Assembly: GCF_000143535.2 (NCBI RefSeq)
Contig: NC_037314.1
Coordinates: 1,054,001-1,118,000, forward strand
Source of the DNA: Botrytis cinerea B05.10
Taxonomy: Eukaryota > Ascomycota > Leotiomycetes > Helotiales > Sclerotiniaceae
Direction of reading: 5' to 3'
Length of the DNA: 64,000 bases
This document shows, piece by piece, positions 1 to 9,715 of this stretch. The notes beneath the pieces were generated by a model. It saw only the letters and a list, made by a program, of their open reading frames with translations. It was not told where the DNA came from and did not search any database. The translations under genes and the position numbers were made by a program. Position 1 is the stretch's first letter; every line of letters starts with the position of its first letter.

Positions 1-38
1 CCGATTCAGTCGTCTCACGGAAGCACAGTCAAACTGCC

Positions 39-3023
39 ATGGCCGAGACATTCACGGGCAATCGGTCGCAAGGCTTGATGAGGAGGTTATCGAACAAGAT
101 CTCAAGACGTCAGTCTACAAATACAAGTCGGGAACAAAGTGCTGGCCCAGTCATGTTGCGACGTCGAAGCGACAGCACCAGTACAGCCCCAGATTCCAGA
201 CACTACCTACTCAACTCTGATTCCGACGAGGACGTTCACGAGGATACCATTGAATGGGTGGATTCGCCATTGGGTATCGAAGGTCTTGTCGGGGACTATC
301 CCAGTTCCAATGCCTCGTTCGCTTGCTCGTCGACCATGACTGGCGGCAACGCAGGCCTCGCATTCGGTCCGGTTATCCCTACGGTTCTGCTCCAAGGCAC
401 CACGATGATCAAGATCACAAAGAAGAAGAGAAAGGTTCTTACATTTGTTCTCGAAGATGAAGCTTGCAAAGTATCGTGGGACAAGACAAGACCCGCGAAA
501 AGCTTCCTCATCGACAACATCAAGGAAATTCGTCTCGGATCGGACGCCCTTAACTATCGCGAGGAATTCAAGGTTGACTCTCAGGACGAACCTCGTTTCT
601 TCTCCATCCTCTACGTGGTACCTGACAATAAGTCGACCGGGCGCTCGACGAAAATCATGCATTTGATTGCCCCAGATGAACAAACATTCGACCTTTGGAC
701 GACGACCCTTGAAGCTATATCTAAACATAGATATGAAAACATGTCCAGCCTGGTTGCATTTAACGAGAAGGCTGTCCGAAACTACTGGCGCGGCGAAATG
801 ACCAAGCAGTTTTCCGACACTCCTCATGCCGAAGACGAAGAGGCTCTCGATTTCGAAGGAGTCGAGCAGCTTTGCAAAAATCTCCACATCAACACTTCGT
901 CCAGATTCTTACGCGAGAGATTTCAACAAGCAGATGCTACCAAGTCAAAGAAGTTGATCTTCTCCGAGTTTCAAGAATTCGTGAAGCTCATGAAGCGAAG
1001 AGGGGATGTTTCCGAGATCTACAGAGAGCTCGCTTCTGACAATGTTAAAGGAATTACACTTGAAGAGTTTATTGACTTCGTCAACGTCGTGCAAGGGGAA
1101 AATGTGGAGAAGGATCGAGCGAAATGGGAATCTATTTTTGCCAAATTTGCCCGTCGATCAAGATCACGAGATCAGCCATTGCAAGAAGGTGAGGCTGCAC
1201 GAATGAGTGAAGAAGCTCTAGCCACATTTTTCACATCCGTCCATAATGTTCCCCTCGAGACTGTTCCCGAGACCTTCACTCTCGATCGTCCCATGCACGA
1301 ATACTTCATCTCCAGCTCTCACAATACCTATCTCATGGGGCGACAAGTCGCTGGGGAATCGAGTGTTGAGGCCTACATATCTGCTTTGATCAAAGGTTGC
1401 CGGTGTGTCGAAATTGATTGTTGGGATGGCAAGGATGGGCGACCGATTGTCAATCATGGTCACACCATGACCAGACCCATCATGTTCTCTGACGTGATGT
1501 ACACTATTGCGAAATATGCATTTGTCAAATCACACTTTCCATTGTGGATTTCTCTCGAGGTTCACTGCAACGATGCTCAGCAGGCAGCCATGGCTCAGAT
1601 TATCAAAGAAGCTTGTGGCGATTTACTCGTCACAGAGCCTCTTGATCCATCTTCCCAGGTGCTTCCTTCGCCCTCTCAATTGATGGATCGAATCTTGATC
1701 AAAGTCAAGAAACCCAGAATCTCCGATGAATCCTCTCCCAAGGTCAATGGCCGGTCTCGTGGCAACAGTCTCAGCTCACCTCGCGTCTATCCCGCAGGAC
1801 TCGATAACTCAACCATTTCCAGTGGCTCTCTCCTACCTCCACCCACTGCAAACCCGAGTGGAAGCCATATCAAGCAAAACATTCGAAGGACTGGAACTGA
1901 TGAGACTACGAGTAGCAGCAGTAGCGACAGTGAAGGAAACGAAGACAGGCCTAAGGATAAGCCCAAGACGAGCAAGATTGTCAAAGTTCTTGGGGAGCTT
2001 GGCATTTACAGTGCTGGTGTTAAATTCCGTGGCTTTGATGATCCCGAAAGCAAAGCTTACAACCACATCTTCTCATTCATGGAGTCTACCTTTGACCGAA
2101 ATAGCAAGACGCAAATTGATCGCCGAGCGATGACTAGACACAACATGAGATATCTCATGCGAGTATATCCTAATGGGTGGCGTGTTGCATCTACGAATTT
2201 CGACCCCCTCAAATATTGGCGACGAAGTGTTCAAATGGTGGCTCTCAACTGGCAGACTCATGATCTAGGTATGCAAATGAATGATGCTATGTTTGCAGGA
2301 GGAACCGATCAATCCGGTTATGTTCTCAAGCCAAGCGAGCTTCGAGAGATCAAAATGCTTCCTAGTGTTCCAGAGGAAGCGGGAGCGGATCACGTCAAGA
2401 GAGAACGCAAAAATGTGAACTTCTCCATTGACATTATCTCTGCTCAACAACTCATGCGCCCAAAGGGTCTTCCTTCTAATCGTTCTGTCGATCCATATAT
2501 TGAAGTCGAAGTTTATCATGCGGATGATAAGAGCAAGGAGACTAAAGGTGTCATTGGCGAAGGTGGTCTTGACGCTTCTGCTAAGGATGGCTCTTCTGGT
2601 TTAGGAGCCCCTCATAAACGTCGCACACACATCGTCCAGGAAAATGGCTTCAATCCCGTCTTCAATAAGAAATTCAATTTCGCTTTGACAACCAAGTTTC
2701 CAGAACTCGTTTTCGTTCGCTGGACTGTTCGATGCTCATCGGATGGCCACAGTTACAACGATAAAACGTTACCACTGGCTACATACACTGCCAAACTCAG
2801 CAGTCTCAAACAAGGTTACCGCACTTTACCTCTTTACGACACAAACGGTGATCAATTCCTCTTCTCGACACTCTTCTGTCGTGTCAAGATTGATCCAGCT
2901 ACGAGCATTTATGTCAATGCTGAATCAAATGAAAGCGTTGGAGTACTTAAGAGTCTCGGTCGTACCGTCTTCAACCGAACCCCTCTTTCACCAAAACCTT
3001 CCGTCGACAGCAATCATCAATGA
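39..3023 (+). CDS. PLC1: phosphoinositide-specific phospholipase C (delta-like)
   Basis: Hydrolyses PIP2 to IP3 and diacylglycerol at membranes, feeding calcium signalling. The 994-residue ORF shows a PH-like region (about 105-235), an EF-hand region (about 265-350), a PI-PLC X domain, a Ser-rich X-Y linker (about 560-650), a Y domain (about 655-775) and a C2 domain (about 800-950). In X, the catalytic histidines are His428 in SSSHNTYL and His475 in NHGHTMT, with EIDCWDG between them. In Y, RVYPNGWRVASTNFDP and MVALNWQTHD are diagnostic. The order matches fungal and animal delta-type enzymes. The first ATG in view is used as start, but the frame stays open to base 1 with no stop, so an upstream exon or earlier start outside the window is possible. 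It is followed by a 4.5 kb spacer. Function is secure from motifs; the symbol is by analogy with fungal PLC1. Confidence 0.93.
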   Translation: MAETFTGNRSQGLMRRLSNKISRRQSTNTSREQSAGPVMLRRRSDSTSTAPDSRHYLLNSDSDEDVHEDTIEWVDSPLGIEGLVGDYPSSNASFACSSTMTGGNAGLAFGPVIPTVLLQGTTMIKITKKKRKVLTFVLEDEACKVSWDKTRPAKSFLIDNIKEIRLGSDALNYREEFKVDSQDEPRFFSILYVVPDNKSTGRSTKIMHLIAPDEQTFDLWTTTLEAISKHRYENMSSLVAFNEKAVRNYWRGEMTKQFSDTPHAEDEEALDFEGVEQLCKNLHINTSSRFLRERFQQADATKSKKLIFSEFQEFVKLMKRRGDVSEIYRELASDNVKGITLEEFIDFVNVVQGENVEKDRAKWESIFAKFARRSRSRDQPLQEGEAARMSEEALATFFTSVHNVPLETVPETFTLDRPMHEYFISSSHNTYLMGRQVAGESSVEAYISALIKGCRCVEIDCWDGKDGRPIVNHGHTMTRPIMFSDVMYTIAKYAFVKSHFPLWISLEVHCNDAQQAAMAQIIKEACGDLLVTEPLDPSSQVLPSPSQLMDRILIKVKKPRISDESSPKVNGRSRGNSLSSPRVYPAGLDNSTISSGSLLPPPTANPSGSHIKQNIRRTGTDETTSSSSSDSEGNEDRPKDKPKTSKIVKVLGELGIYSAGVKFRGFDDPESKAYNHIFSFMESTFDRNSKTQIDRRAMTRHNMRYLMRVYPNGWRVASTNFDPLKYWRRSVQMVALNWQTHDLGMQMNDAMFAGGTDQSGYVLKPSELREIKMLPSVPEEAGADHVKRERKNVNFSIDIISAQQLMRPKGLPSNRSVDPYIEVEVYHADDKSKETKGVIGEGGLDASAKDGSSGLGAPHKRRTHIVQENGFNPVFNKKFNFALTTKFPELVFVRWTVRCSSDGHSYNDKTLPLATYTAKLSSLKQGYRTLPLYDTNGDQFLFSTLFCRVKIDPATSIYVNAESNESVGVLKSLGRTVFNRTPLSPKPSVDSNHQ

Positions 3024-4520
3024 TCCCAACTTACTTCATACTTTAAACAATATTCGATTTATCTGTACATACTATATCAATTGTAATATATATCATGTGG
3101 GGCGTTTGTATCAAAAAGGCGAGATACCATATTACATTTCAATTTCTTTGGACAGAAATCGGCATCGATTCTTTGGTTCAGCAATTCCGATTTCATATGG
3201 CGCATCCAGTCGCCTCGAGAGTTTAATCGATCCACAATCGACTTTTTTTTTTTCTTTTTCACGCGTTTTTTCTTTTCAGCGAGGCGCAACTTTTTTTTTT
3301 TCGGGAGATCAACACAAGGGATACCAACTTGAGCATTCTGCGATTTACAATATCACAGCATAAGGATTATGATTTTATTCTGCAGGGGCGCGGGCGGCAC
3401 TCACATACATAGGGCTGGGATATTAAAAGTGGCTCGCGCTGCGCGTTTTTGCTAGCGATTGCATTTTAAGGGGACAGGCATCTGCATACTCCACACAGTT
3501 TGGTGTGAATGATTTATGTCATTTTTCACCAAAAAAAAACAACTCCACTCATTTAATTCTAGAAATTTTCCTTTGTTTTTCATTTTCACTTTTCACTTTG
3601 GTAACATGGCAGTTGGTGGGCATACTATATCTTGCTTGTTTTTTTTTTCTTCCCCAATTTCTCTTCATGGAATTTCCCTCGCATCAAATATTTCGCGGGT
3701 CGAGCTTTTGGGATGGTATGGGATTGGATGGGATGGAACTGGATTGCACGGAATTGAGCATCGTGGAAGCATATACGAATTTGCTGGACTGGTTCTATGC
3801 GTTGTTTTTGTTTCTTTCACCTGGAGCTTTATGATGGGGTCGTTACTTTGGCGTTTCATATCCTGGAGTTTTGGAACATTTCTTTTGTAAGGAATCCTTT
3901 TGCATTCAATGGATGGATGGGATAATTATATGACGGCCTGGTTCTGGGATTTTGCAGTGTGGGGGAAAGGGAGAGCTTTTTGTTGTATACACATAAGAAA
4001 GATTTGCTTGTGGGTGGGGATGTGGCTGTTATTAAAGATCGCCTCAACAAGCTGGATCTTGATTTTGATCTTTTAGCTGCGAGTTTTCAGCTGGCATGAG
4101 AGATTTTTTGTGGCTTAGGAAGGAATTGAGAGGTTCATTGTTTGGGTGGTTGATATAGAGTGTTGATGAGTGGGATTTGATGGAAAGAGAGAGGGTGAGA
4201 GATGGAATGAGATGAGAATATGAAAAGATGAATTTTCATCAAGACTTGAATGTTAGTTTTAAGCGATTGAGAGAAGTGATGTGTGGAATGGGGAGATTAA
4301 ACAATGAAAACCTTCCTGAGTCATACAATATTTGTTTATCTAATGGTTACTTTTTTTGTGATTTTGTAATGTGATTAATGAATTGAATGATGTGTATGTG
4401 TGTTTATACTATATGAATGAATCAATGAGTAGATTTATCTTATCTTGGATACTTTATTTGATATTTGTATATATGTATAATCACAACGTTATATAGTATG
4501 AAGCGAAGCGAACCCCTTAG

Positions 4521-4540
4521 TTTTTTTTTTTTTTTTTTTT
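4521..4540. repeat. poly(T) tract, 20 T
   Basis: Uninterrupted run of 20 T, followed by short GAGAGTT-type repeats. Simple sequence in the spacer. Confidence 0.95.
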
Positions 4541-4896
4541 AATAGGGTTGAGAGTTGAGAGTTGAGAGTTTAGGTGGGTAGGTAGGCAGGTGGATAGATG
4601 TTTATTGTAATATGTATAGATATAGATGTAGATGCGTTCACCATGAATAAAGGGAGTGAGTGAGTATACATACGTAGGATAGCTAGGCTAGCTAGCTAGC
4701 TATAGTGGAATGAATGCGTGTATGTATGTATTATTTATTGCGGCAAATGGAGAATTGCTGTAGTGATCTAATTCTAATTCTAAATCGGAAGCTAGAGCTA
4801 AATCGGAAGCTAAAGCTAAAGCTAGATCGGAAGCCGAGGCTGGAGTGGAAGATATTATATATTATATGTGCGTGGAAGGTGGGTGTATGGGTTGGT

Positions 4897-4919
4897 TTGG
4901 GTTGGGTTGGGTTGGGTTG
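4897..4919. repeat. (TTGGG)n tandem repeat
   Basis: Four copies of TTGGG plus a partial copy. It resembles G-rich telomeric sequence only superficially; the common fungal telomere unit is TTAGGG and the array is short and internal. Confidence 0.9.
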
Positions 4920-4934
4920 TGTTAGTGGGTGAGT

Positions 4935-4996
4935 GGATGGATGGATGGATGGATGGATGGATGGATGGATGGATGGATGGATGGATGGATGGATGG
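4935..4996. repeat. (GGAT)n microsatellite
   Basis: About 15.5 perfect copies of the tetranucleotide GGAT. Likely length-polymorphic by slippage. Confidence 0.97.
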
Positions 4997-5050
4997 GTTT
5001 ATGGGTTTGGGAAATACAATATCTAGGGGATAAATACTTTTTCGGGGGGA

Positions 5051-5154
5051 GTGAGTGAGTGAGTGAGTGAGTGAGTGGGTGAGTGAGTGAGTGAGTGAGT
5101 GAGTGGGTGAGTGGGTGAGTGAGTGGGTGAGTGGGTGAGTGAGTGAGTGGGTGG
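5051..5154. repeat. (GTGA)n microsatellite with GTGG variants
   Basis: About 26 tetranucleotide units, mostly GTGA with scattered GTGG interruptions. The + strand contains no C in this array. Confidence 0.95.
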
Positions 5155-5513
5155 ATAGATGAGGGGGTTGATGGATGAGGGGGCGTAGATTATGATTATG
5201 AGTGTGATTTGTAGTTGGGATTGGAGTTGGAATTACAATTATAATTATCGATTTTGGGGGGGGAATTGGAAGGGAAATTAGGAGGAGGGAAAGCGAGATG
5301 GATTATTTTGGGGTTGGAAAATGAGTGGAAGATGAGTGGAAGATGGAAGAGGGGTGTGATTGTAATTGTAATTGTGATTGAGATTGAGATTGAGATTTTA
5401 TTATGTCATATCGTATCGAATGTCAGTTAATATATTATTGCCAAGTTCTTGACGAGGAAGCTTTTGCATCTGTTCTGTTCTGTTCCGTCCGGTTTTTTGC
5501 TATCTCTTTTCTA

Positions 5514-5554
5514 GATTTGGGATTTGGGATTTGGGATTTGGGATTTGGGATTTG
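5514..5554. repeat. (GATTTGG)n heptanucleotide repeat
   Basis: Nearly six head-to-tail copies of a 7-bp unit in the same repeat belt. Confidence 0.93.
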
Positions 5555-5711
5555 ATAGATGAATGAATGAGGTTTTAATAATATGTGTATGTGTATATAT
5601 GTATATGTATATATATATTTCTCTAATTTAACACAATTTGAACTTTATTTTTAGATACTCAAAGTCAATTTTCTACTGCATGTTGGATGTTGAATATTGA
5701 ATAGGTATATC

Positions 5712-5734
5712 TTTTTTTTTTTTTTTTTTTTTTT
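5712..5734. repeat. poly(T) tract, 23 T
   Basis: Uninterrupted run of 23 T in AT-rich spacer. Confidence 0.95.
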
Positions 5735-5938
5735 CAATCTCGGGGTCGAATTTATGAAATGATAAGATGATGAGATGTGAGGTATGAGGTATGAGGTATG
5801 AGATGGAATGTAGAGAATGTAAAAGGAAAAAGGAGGAAAGGGGAGAGAAGAGGAATATTCTGACTCGTGGATGAATGAATGAATGAATAAAGTTACTCGT
5901 TTTTGTATTCTAAGTTATAGATTTGAGATCTGGATTTT

Positions 5939-6002
5939 GATGTAGATGTAGATGTAGATGTAGATGTAGATGTAGATGTAGATGTAGATGTAGATGTAGA
6001 TG
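5939..6002. repeat. (TGTAGA)n hexanucleotide repeat
   Basis: Ten perfect copies of a 6-bp unit plus a partial copy. It ends the simple-repeat belt; the sequence beyond is AT-rich without long arrays. Confidence 0.97.
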
Positions 6003-7527
6003 ATAATTATATACTTTTGTTATTCGTTATTCGTTATTCATGTATATAAAGATGAAAATATTCATATTTACATACTTATAGGTATTCAATAAAGGGTATT
6101 ATAGAGTAATCGCTCTGTTTTCTTTTAAAGATGTAATAGAATATAATAGTAGATTTTATCCGAGATTATTTTGCGTATATTCATTCGATCTTCTATCCTC
6201 CTTTTTACTCACTCCTATATTATATTCTAGAGAAAAATATACATAGAGATAATAATCAAACAAACAAACATGATCTAAATAAGAATAAAAGAACAACTCT
6301 ATTTGATTCTTTATCTATAGTATAAAGAAGCTAATTGTTTTAGGATTACTTCTTCTGTATATAGCTAGCTAGCTCCAGATATTGAATACAACTTGAACTT
6401 GATATTAGAAATGTTTATATGAGTAGGATACAAAAGACGTAGCATTCACGATTGTATAAATTCTTTATGTCTAATTGTATTTTATCCAAAGAGTTATTAC
6501 CTATGTATAAGGGATAGTAGACCTTATATATATAAGATCTACTAGAAAGAGCTAGTATCTATCGCATTCGCCTAGGGCTTTAATATAGTAGCGATTGAAT
6601 TGAAGTTATGCACTGCATTCACACGACCTACCTATATTATAGATTCTATATAAAATGATAGATACTAATAATTATTGGTAAAATATAAAAGTTGTAATAT
6701 GAGTAATGATAGAGTAGCAGCAAAATAGAGTAGAATGAATCATCATCACACTCAAACTACATCATCATCATCATCAAACTCCACCTCAACCTCACCAATC
6801 ACTTCAACAAACCCCAAGAGAAACCCAAACCCCCCTTCCCCCTAATCAAAAATACGATCAAAATCCAAGTACCTATAAGGAAACTCAAGATCTTACTTGA
6901 CATTCCTCCGTCTCCATAACCACGCTCAATCGAAAACAAAAACCCATCTCGAACCAAGCCATTCTTCTCCCAACTCCCAAAGCATTTAGATGTAGGCTGC
7001 GTTTTCCCTTGTATCAAATCGAGAGAGAGTGGCTCAAAAAGAAAGAGATGAAACCCCTCATTTTCCTAATTATTTTTCTTCCGCTGAAGGATTGAGTGAG
7101 TATTGGTAGTTTTAGTTTATATCGAGTGTATTGGTGTTGTCTTAGTCAAGAAGATTGTTCATACCTACCTATGTACGTAGAGTAAGCAAGGAATATTGCA
7201 CTACTGAGCTGTTATTGATGATGATTTTACGATATTCATGATATGCACGCTTACATTCTTTTGTTATTCCTCTTTGTGGTGAGGGGCATGCATGGAATGA
7301 TATTTCCATACAACCAACTTGAACAATGCTAATTGTATTAGAAAAGAAAGAGAAGTAAATCCTGAAATTTTATGCATATTCGCATGCGACCAACAATGCT
7401 TCACTCGAACAAAGATAAAACGATTTGTGAATAATTCGTAAATTCAGATCATATACAATAAACCCCCAATGCTAAGTCAAAACTCCATGTAAATATCCTC
7501 TATCGCCCATACAACAAAATTTGAACC

Positions 7528-8457
7528 TCAAGGACCGAAAACCAAACATCTAACCTCAATACTCTCTCTACCTTTTGCACCTTCAGGTGTTCTAGCATCT
7601 ACAAATGCAGTGTGTGGTACTCTACCGCCCTGAACCTTAGTACCAGGCTTCAGTGACTCACTGTCGAAACACTCTAGGAACAATCTCTCGTCATTCTTCA
7701 TTCCAGACAAATAATGCCATTTTTGTCCCTCGTTGTATCTGATACCAGCTGTTTCACCAGTTGTATCTGGATATCGATGTTCTATTGGGATAACATCTTC
7801 GTCGCGAGTAGTTGCAGAGCTAGCGAAGGCTAATGGATTTCCCTGAACAACTCCATTGATTGGACGCCATACGTTTATAATTCTGAATCGACCTTGAAGA
7901 AGTTTCTCTGCTTCTTCTGGCAAATGACGATGTACACGTTGTTTGGCTGATTTCAAAGTCTGATCGATATGAACTCTTGCGACCGGACCCCGATGAGCAT
8001 TCGGATCTGAGCGACGAACCGTATGGTCAAAAATAAACACCTTATTCGAGCCGGGTACATTATCCAAGACTAATTTCTCGACTTCGGGATAATAGTTCCT
8101 CTTAATTGAATCGTCGTCACTGAATTCCCTTTCTGCAGACTCCGGAACTCCGAGGATTACTTCGAATGCATCTTTATTCAGATTGTATTGCGATTCTTTA
8201 CCGCGGATATCGCTGATCGGAACTTGGATGTCAAAATCTCCAAAGTTGCGTTGAGGTTGTCCGTGGGGTGGTTCTTCGACGTAATTGAAAGGCACGGAGC
8301 CGTCTTCTGGTGGTCTGAAATAATTGAGGGTGACAATTGTATCACCGCGAGGAACAAAACTACTGTCTTTAATACTGATTTGACCGGCAGCTTCAATTCG
8401 TGAAGATTGAGAAAGGTTGTGGGCGGGTGTATTGTGGATGGGTGCAGCGGTTGTCAT
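7528..8457 (-). CDS. AsaB/CmcJ-like putative non-heme iron oxygenase
   Basis: This 309-residue single-exon protein resembles the fungal family that includes AsaB, gibberellin GA4 desaturase and bacterial CmcJ. Members act on secondary metabolites or are uncharacterised. Family hallmarks seen are HRGPVARVHIDQT (155-167), RIINVWRPI (192-200), a WHYLSGM segment (247-253), and near the end GRVPHTAFVD then RESIEVR. By analogy with Fe(II)/2-oxoglutarate enzymes, His163-x-Asp165 with His282 could hold iron and Arg297 could bind the cosubstrate; this is inference. There is no signal peptide, so it is likely cytosolic. The ATG at 8457 is the first in frame. No polyketide, peptide or terpene synthase gene lies nearby, so no pathway can be assigned. 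It is divergent from the AT-hook gene across 1.26 kb. Confidence 0.8.
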   Translation of the reverse strand: MTTAAPIHNTPAHNLSQSSRIEAAGQISIKDSSFVPRGDTIVTLNYFRPPEDGSVPFNYVEEPPHGQPQRNFGDFDIQVPISDIRGKESQYNLNKDAFEVILGVPESAEREFSDDDSIKRNYYPEVEKLVLDNVPGSNKVFIFDHTVRRSDPNAHRGPVARVHIDQTLKSAKQRVHRHLPEEAEKLLQGRFRIINVWRPINGVVQGNPLAFASSATTRDEDVIPIEHRYPDTTGETAGIRYNEGQKWHYLSGMKNDERLFLECFDSESLKPGTKVQGGRVPHTAFVDARTPEGAKGRESIEVRCLVFGP

Positions 8458-9715
8458 GATGTTGACGTTGATGCTGAATTGTCGATGTTGAGTTGTCGAT
8501 GCGTAGGTACTTTTAAAAATGTGGTCAAGTGTAATCTGACTGTTGAGGAATCACAATCTAATGAATTGATGTGAGAGTGTATATGTATATAAATATATAA
8601 ATGCGTATGAATAGCTGTGCTATATTGATATAAGTAAGGAAGGTAAATTGTCAGCAATGGAGATAGATGTTTATATATATGCGTGTGTATTGAGTACAAA
8701 GAGTATGTAAGCACAAATTGTGATATTGTAAGCAACGAAAACAGAGCCATGCCAGCACGTCATTGGGATCTTAGAAATCGAGGGGTACGATTACTAGACG
8801 ATGTCTTATCACCGTTGAAAAGTGTACCACTCCCTTCCCAAAAGCCGAGGGCTAGATGGCCACTCAAACAATAGGACGCCGTGAGTAGCACGCCATGTGG
8901 CGAAGTGATTTCGGAATGCCGTGATATCTCCACATCTCCATTGGAGTGAGTGGCATGGTGAATGATGTAACAATTCGGCTTGCAGGAACCGAGTGCTTAG
9001 TTGTTGGGTTGTTAGGTAAGCGTACGGAGTTGGAGTAGTTGAGGTTTTGTTGACAAATAGAATTTGGACCAATCAAAGTTTGGATTGCTCGCTCGTACGC
9101 AATCTCAGCCCTTTCGTAACTTACCCCAGATTCAATCATTGCCTACTAGACAGGCACTTGGGGAGCTCGAGGGTGTTGGAACCTTAGGTAGCACGGCAGG
9201 CCGTTGGTTGCTAATAAGCTCGGAAACTTCTTGACGTGGGCATTTTGGCCTGAGTTCACTGGATCTTGTAGAGACGAACCGTGATCGGGGCATTCAGGAC
9301 AGCTCCCATCGTCAGGAGAGTAGATGCTGACCCTCGGTGGTGTACACAGTAGATGGTACGAAGTGGAGAAGAATCGTTCCAACCATCACATCCATCGTGT
9401 TCCAACGTTGTGTTTCAGGGATGGCCGATTACTAAGCGAGACTCATCATCAGCCAATCAACCCGTCTTCTCAAATTGTCTGTAAATTCAGTTTACTTCAA
9501 TGTAAACAAACCGCATCGTCGCAACTCAAATATTCAAAAGATCATAGAGACACCAATTTGCGACAATATTCACAACGAATTATACACGCCTCCGCATAAC
9601 ATGAAATTATTGCATGTATTTGATAGTGAATGATCTTCATACATCTATCCCCATTAGAACATAGGAGCAGAGGGTTTTCATTTATTTATCGCGCTCTTGC
9701 GCATTCATTGTTACG
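8458..9715. other. intergenic region between divergent genes
   Basis: It must hold the promoters of the oxygenase-like gene (-) and the AT-hook gene (+). TA-rich tracts occur near 8575-8690. Several overlapping ORFs of 60-90 codons occur on both strands, but none resembles a protein family, so none is called. Confidence 0.6.

Larger units (their letters stand above)
3024..7527. other. long repeat-rich spacer between convergent genes
   Basis: This 4.5 kb stretch lies between the PLC stop and the stop of the converging oxygenase-like gene. It carries homopolymer T runs and many 4-7 bp tandem repeats, listed separately. From about 4.1 to 5.6 kb the + strand is strikingly poor in C. No ORF here has a convincing ATG start, length or recognisable product. 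I see no RNA gene or transposon ends. Confidence 0.8.

Noticed and set aside
4897..4919. Possible interstitial telomeric repeat (TTGGG)n
   Set aside because: Unit differs from TTAGGG, the array is only four copies, and it sits among other skewed microsatellites.
6799..7017. 72-codon - strand ORF with a hydrophobic segment
   Set aside because: Opens with TTG rather than ATG, lies in a repeat-rich spacer and matches no known family.
8683..9382. Cluster of 60-90-codon ORFs on both strands between the oxygenase-like and AT-hook genes
   Set aside because: Overlapping frames on both strands with no recognisable motifs or splice structure; best read as promoter sequence.
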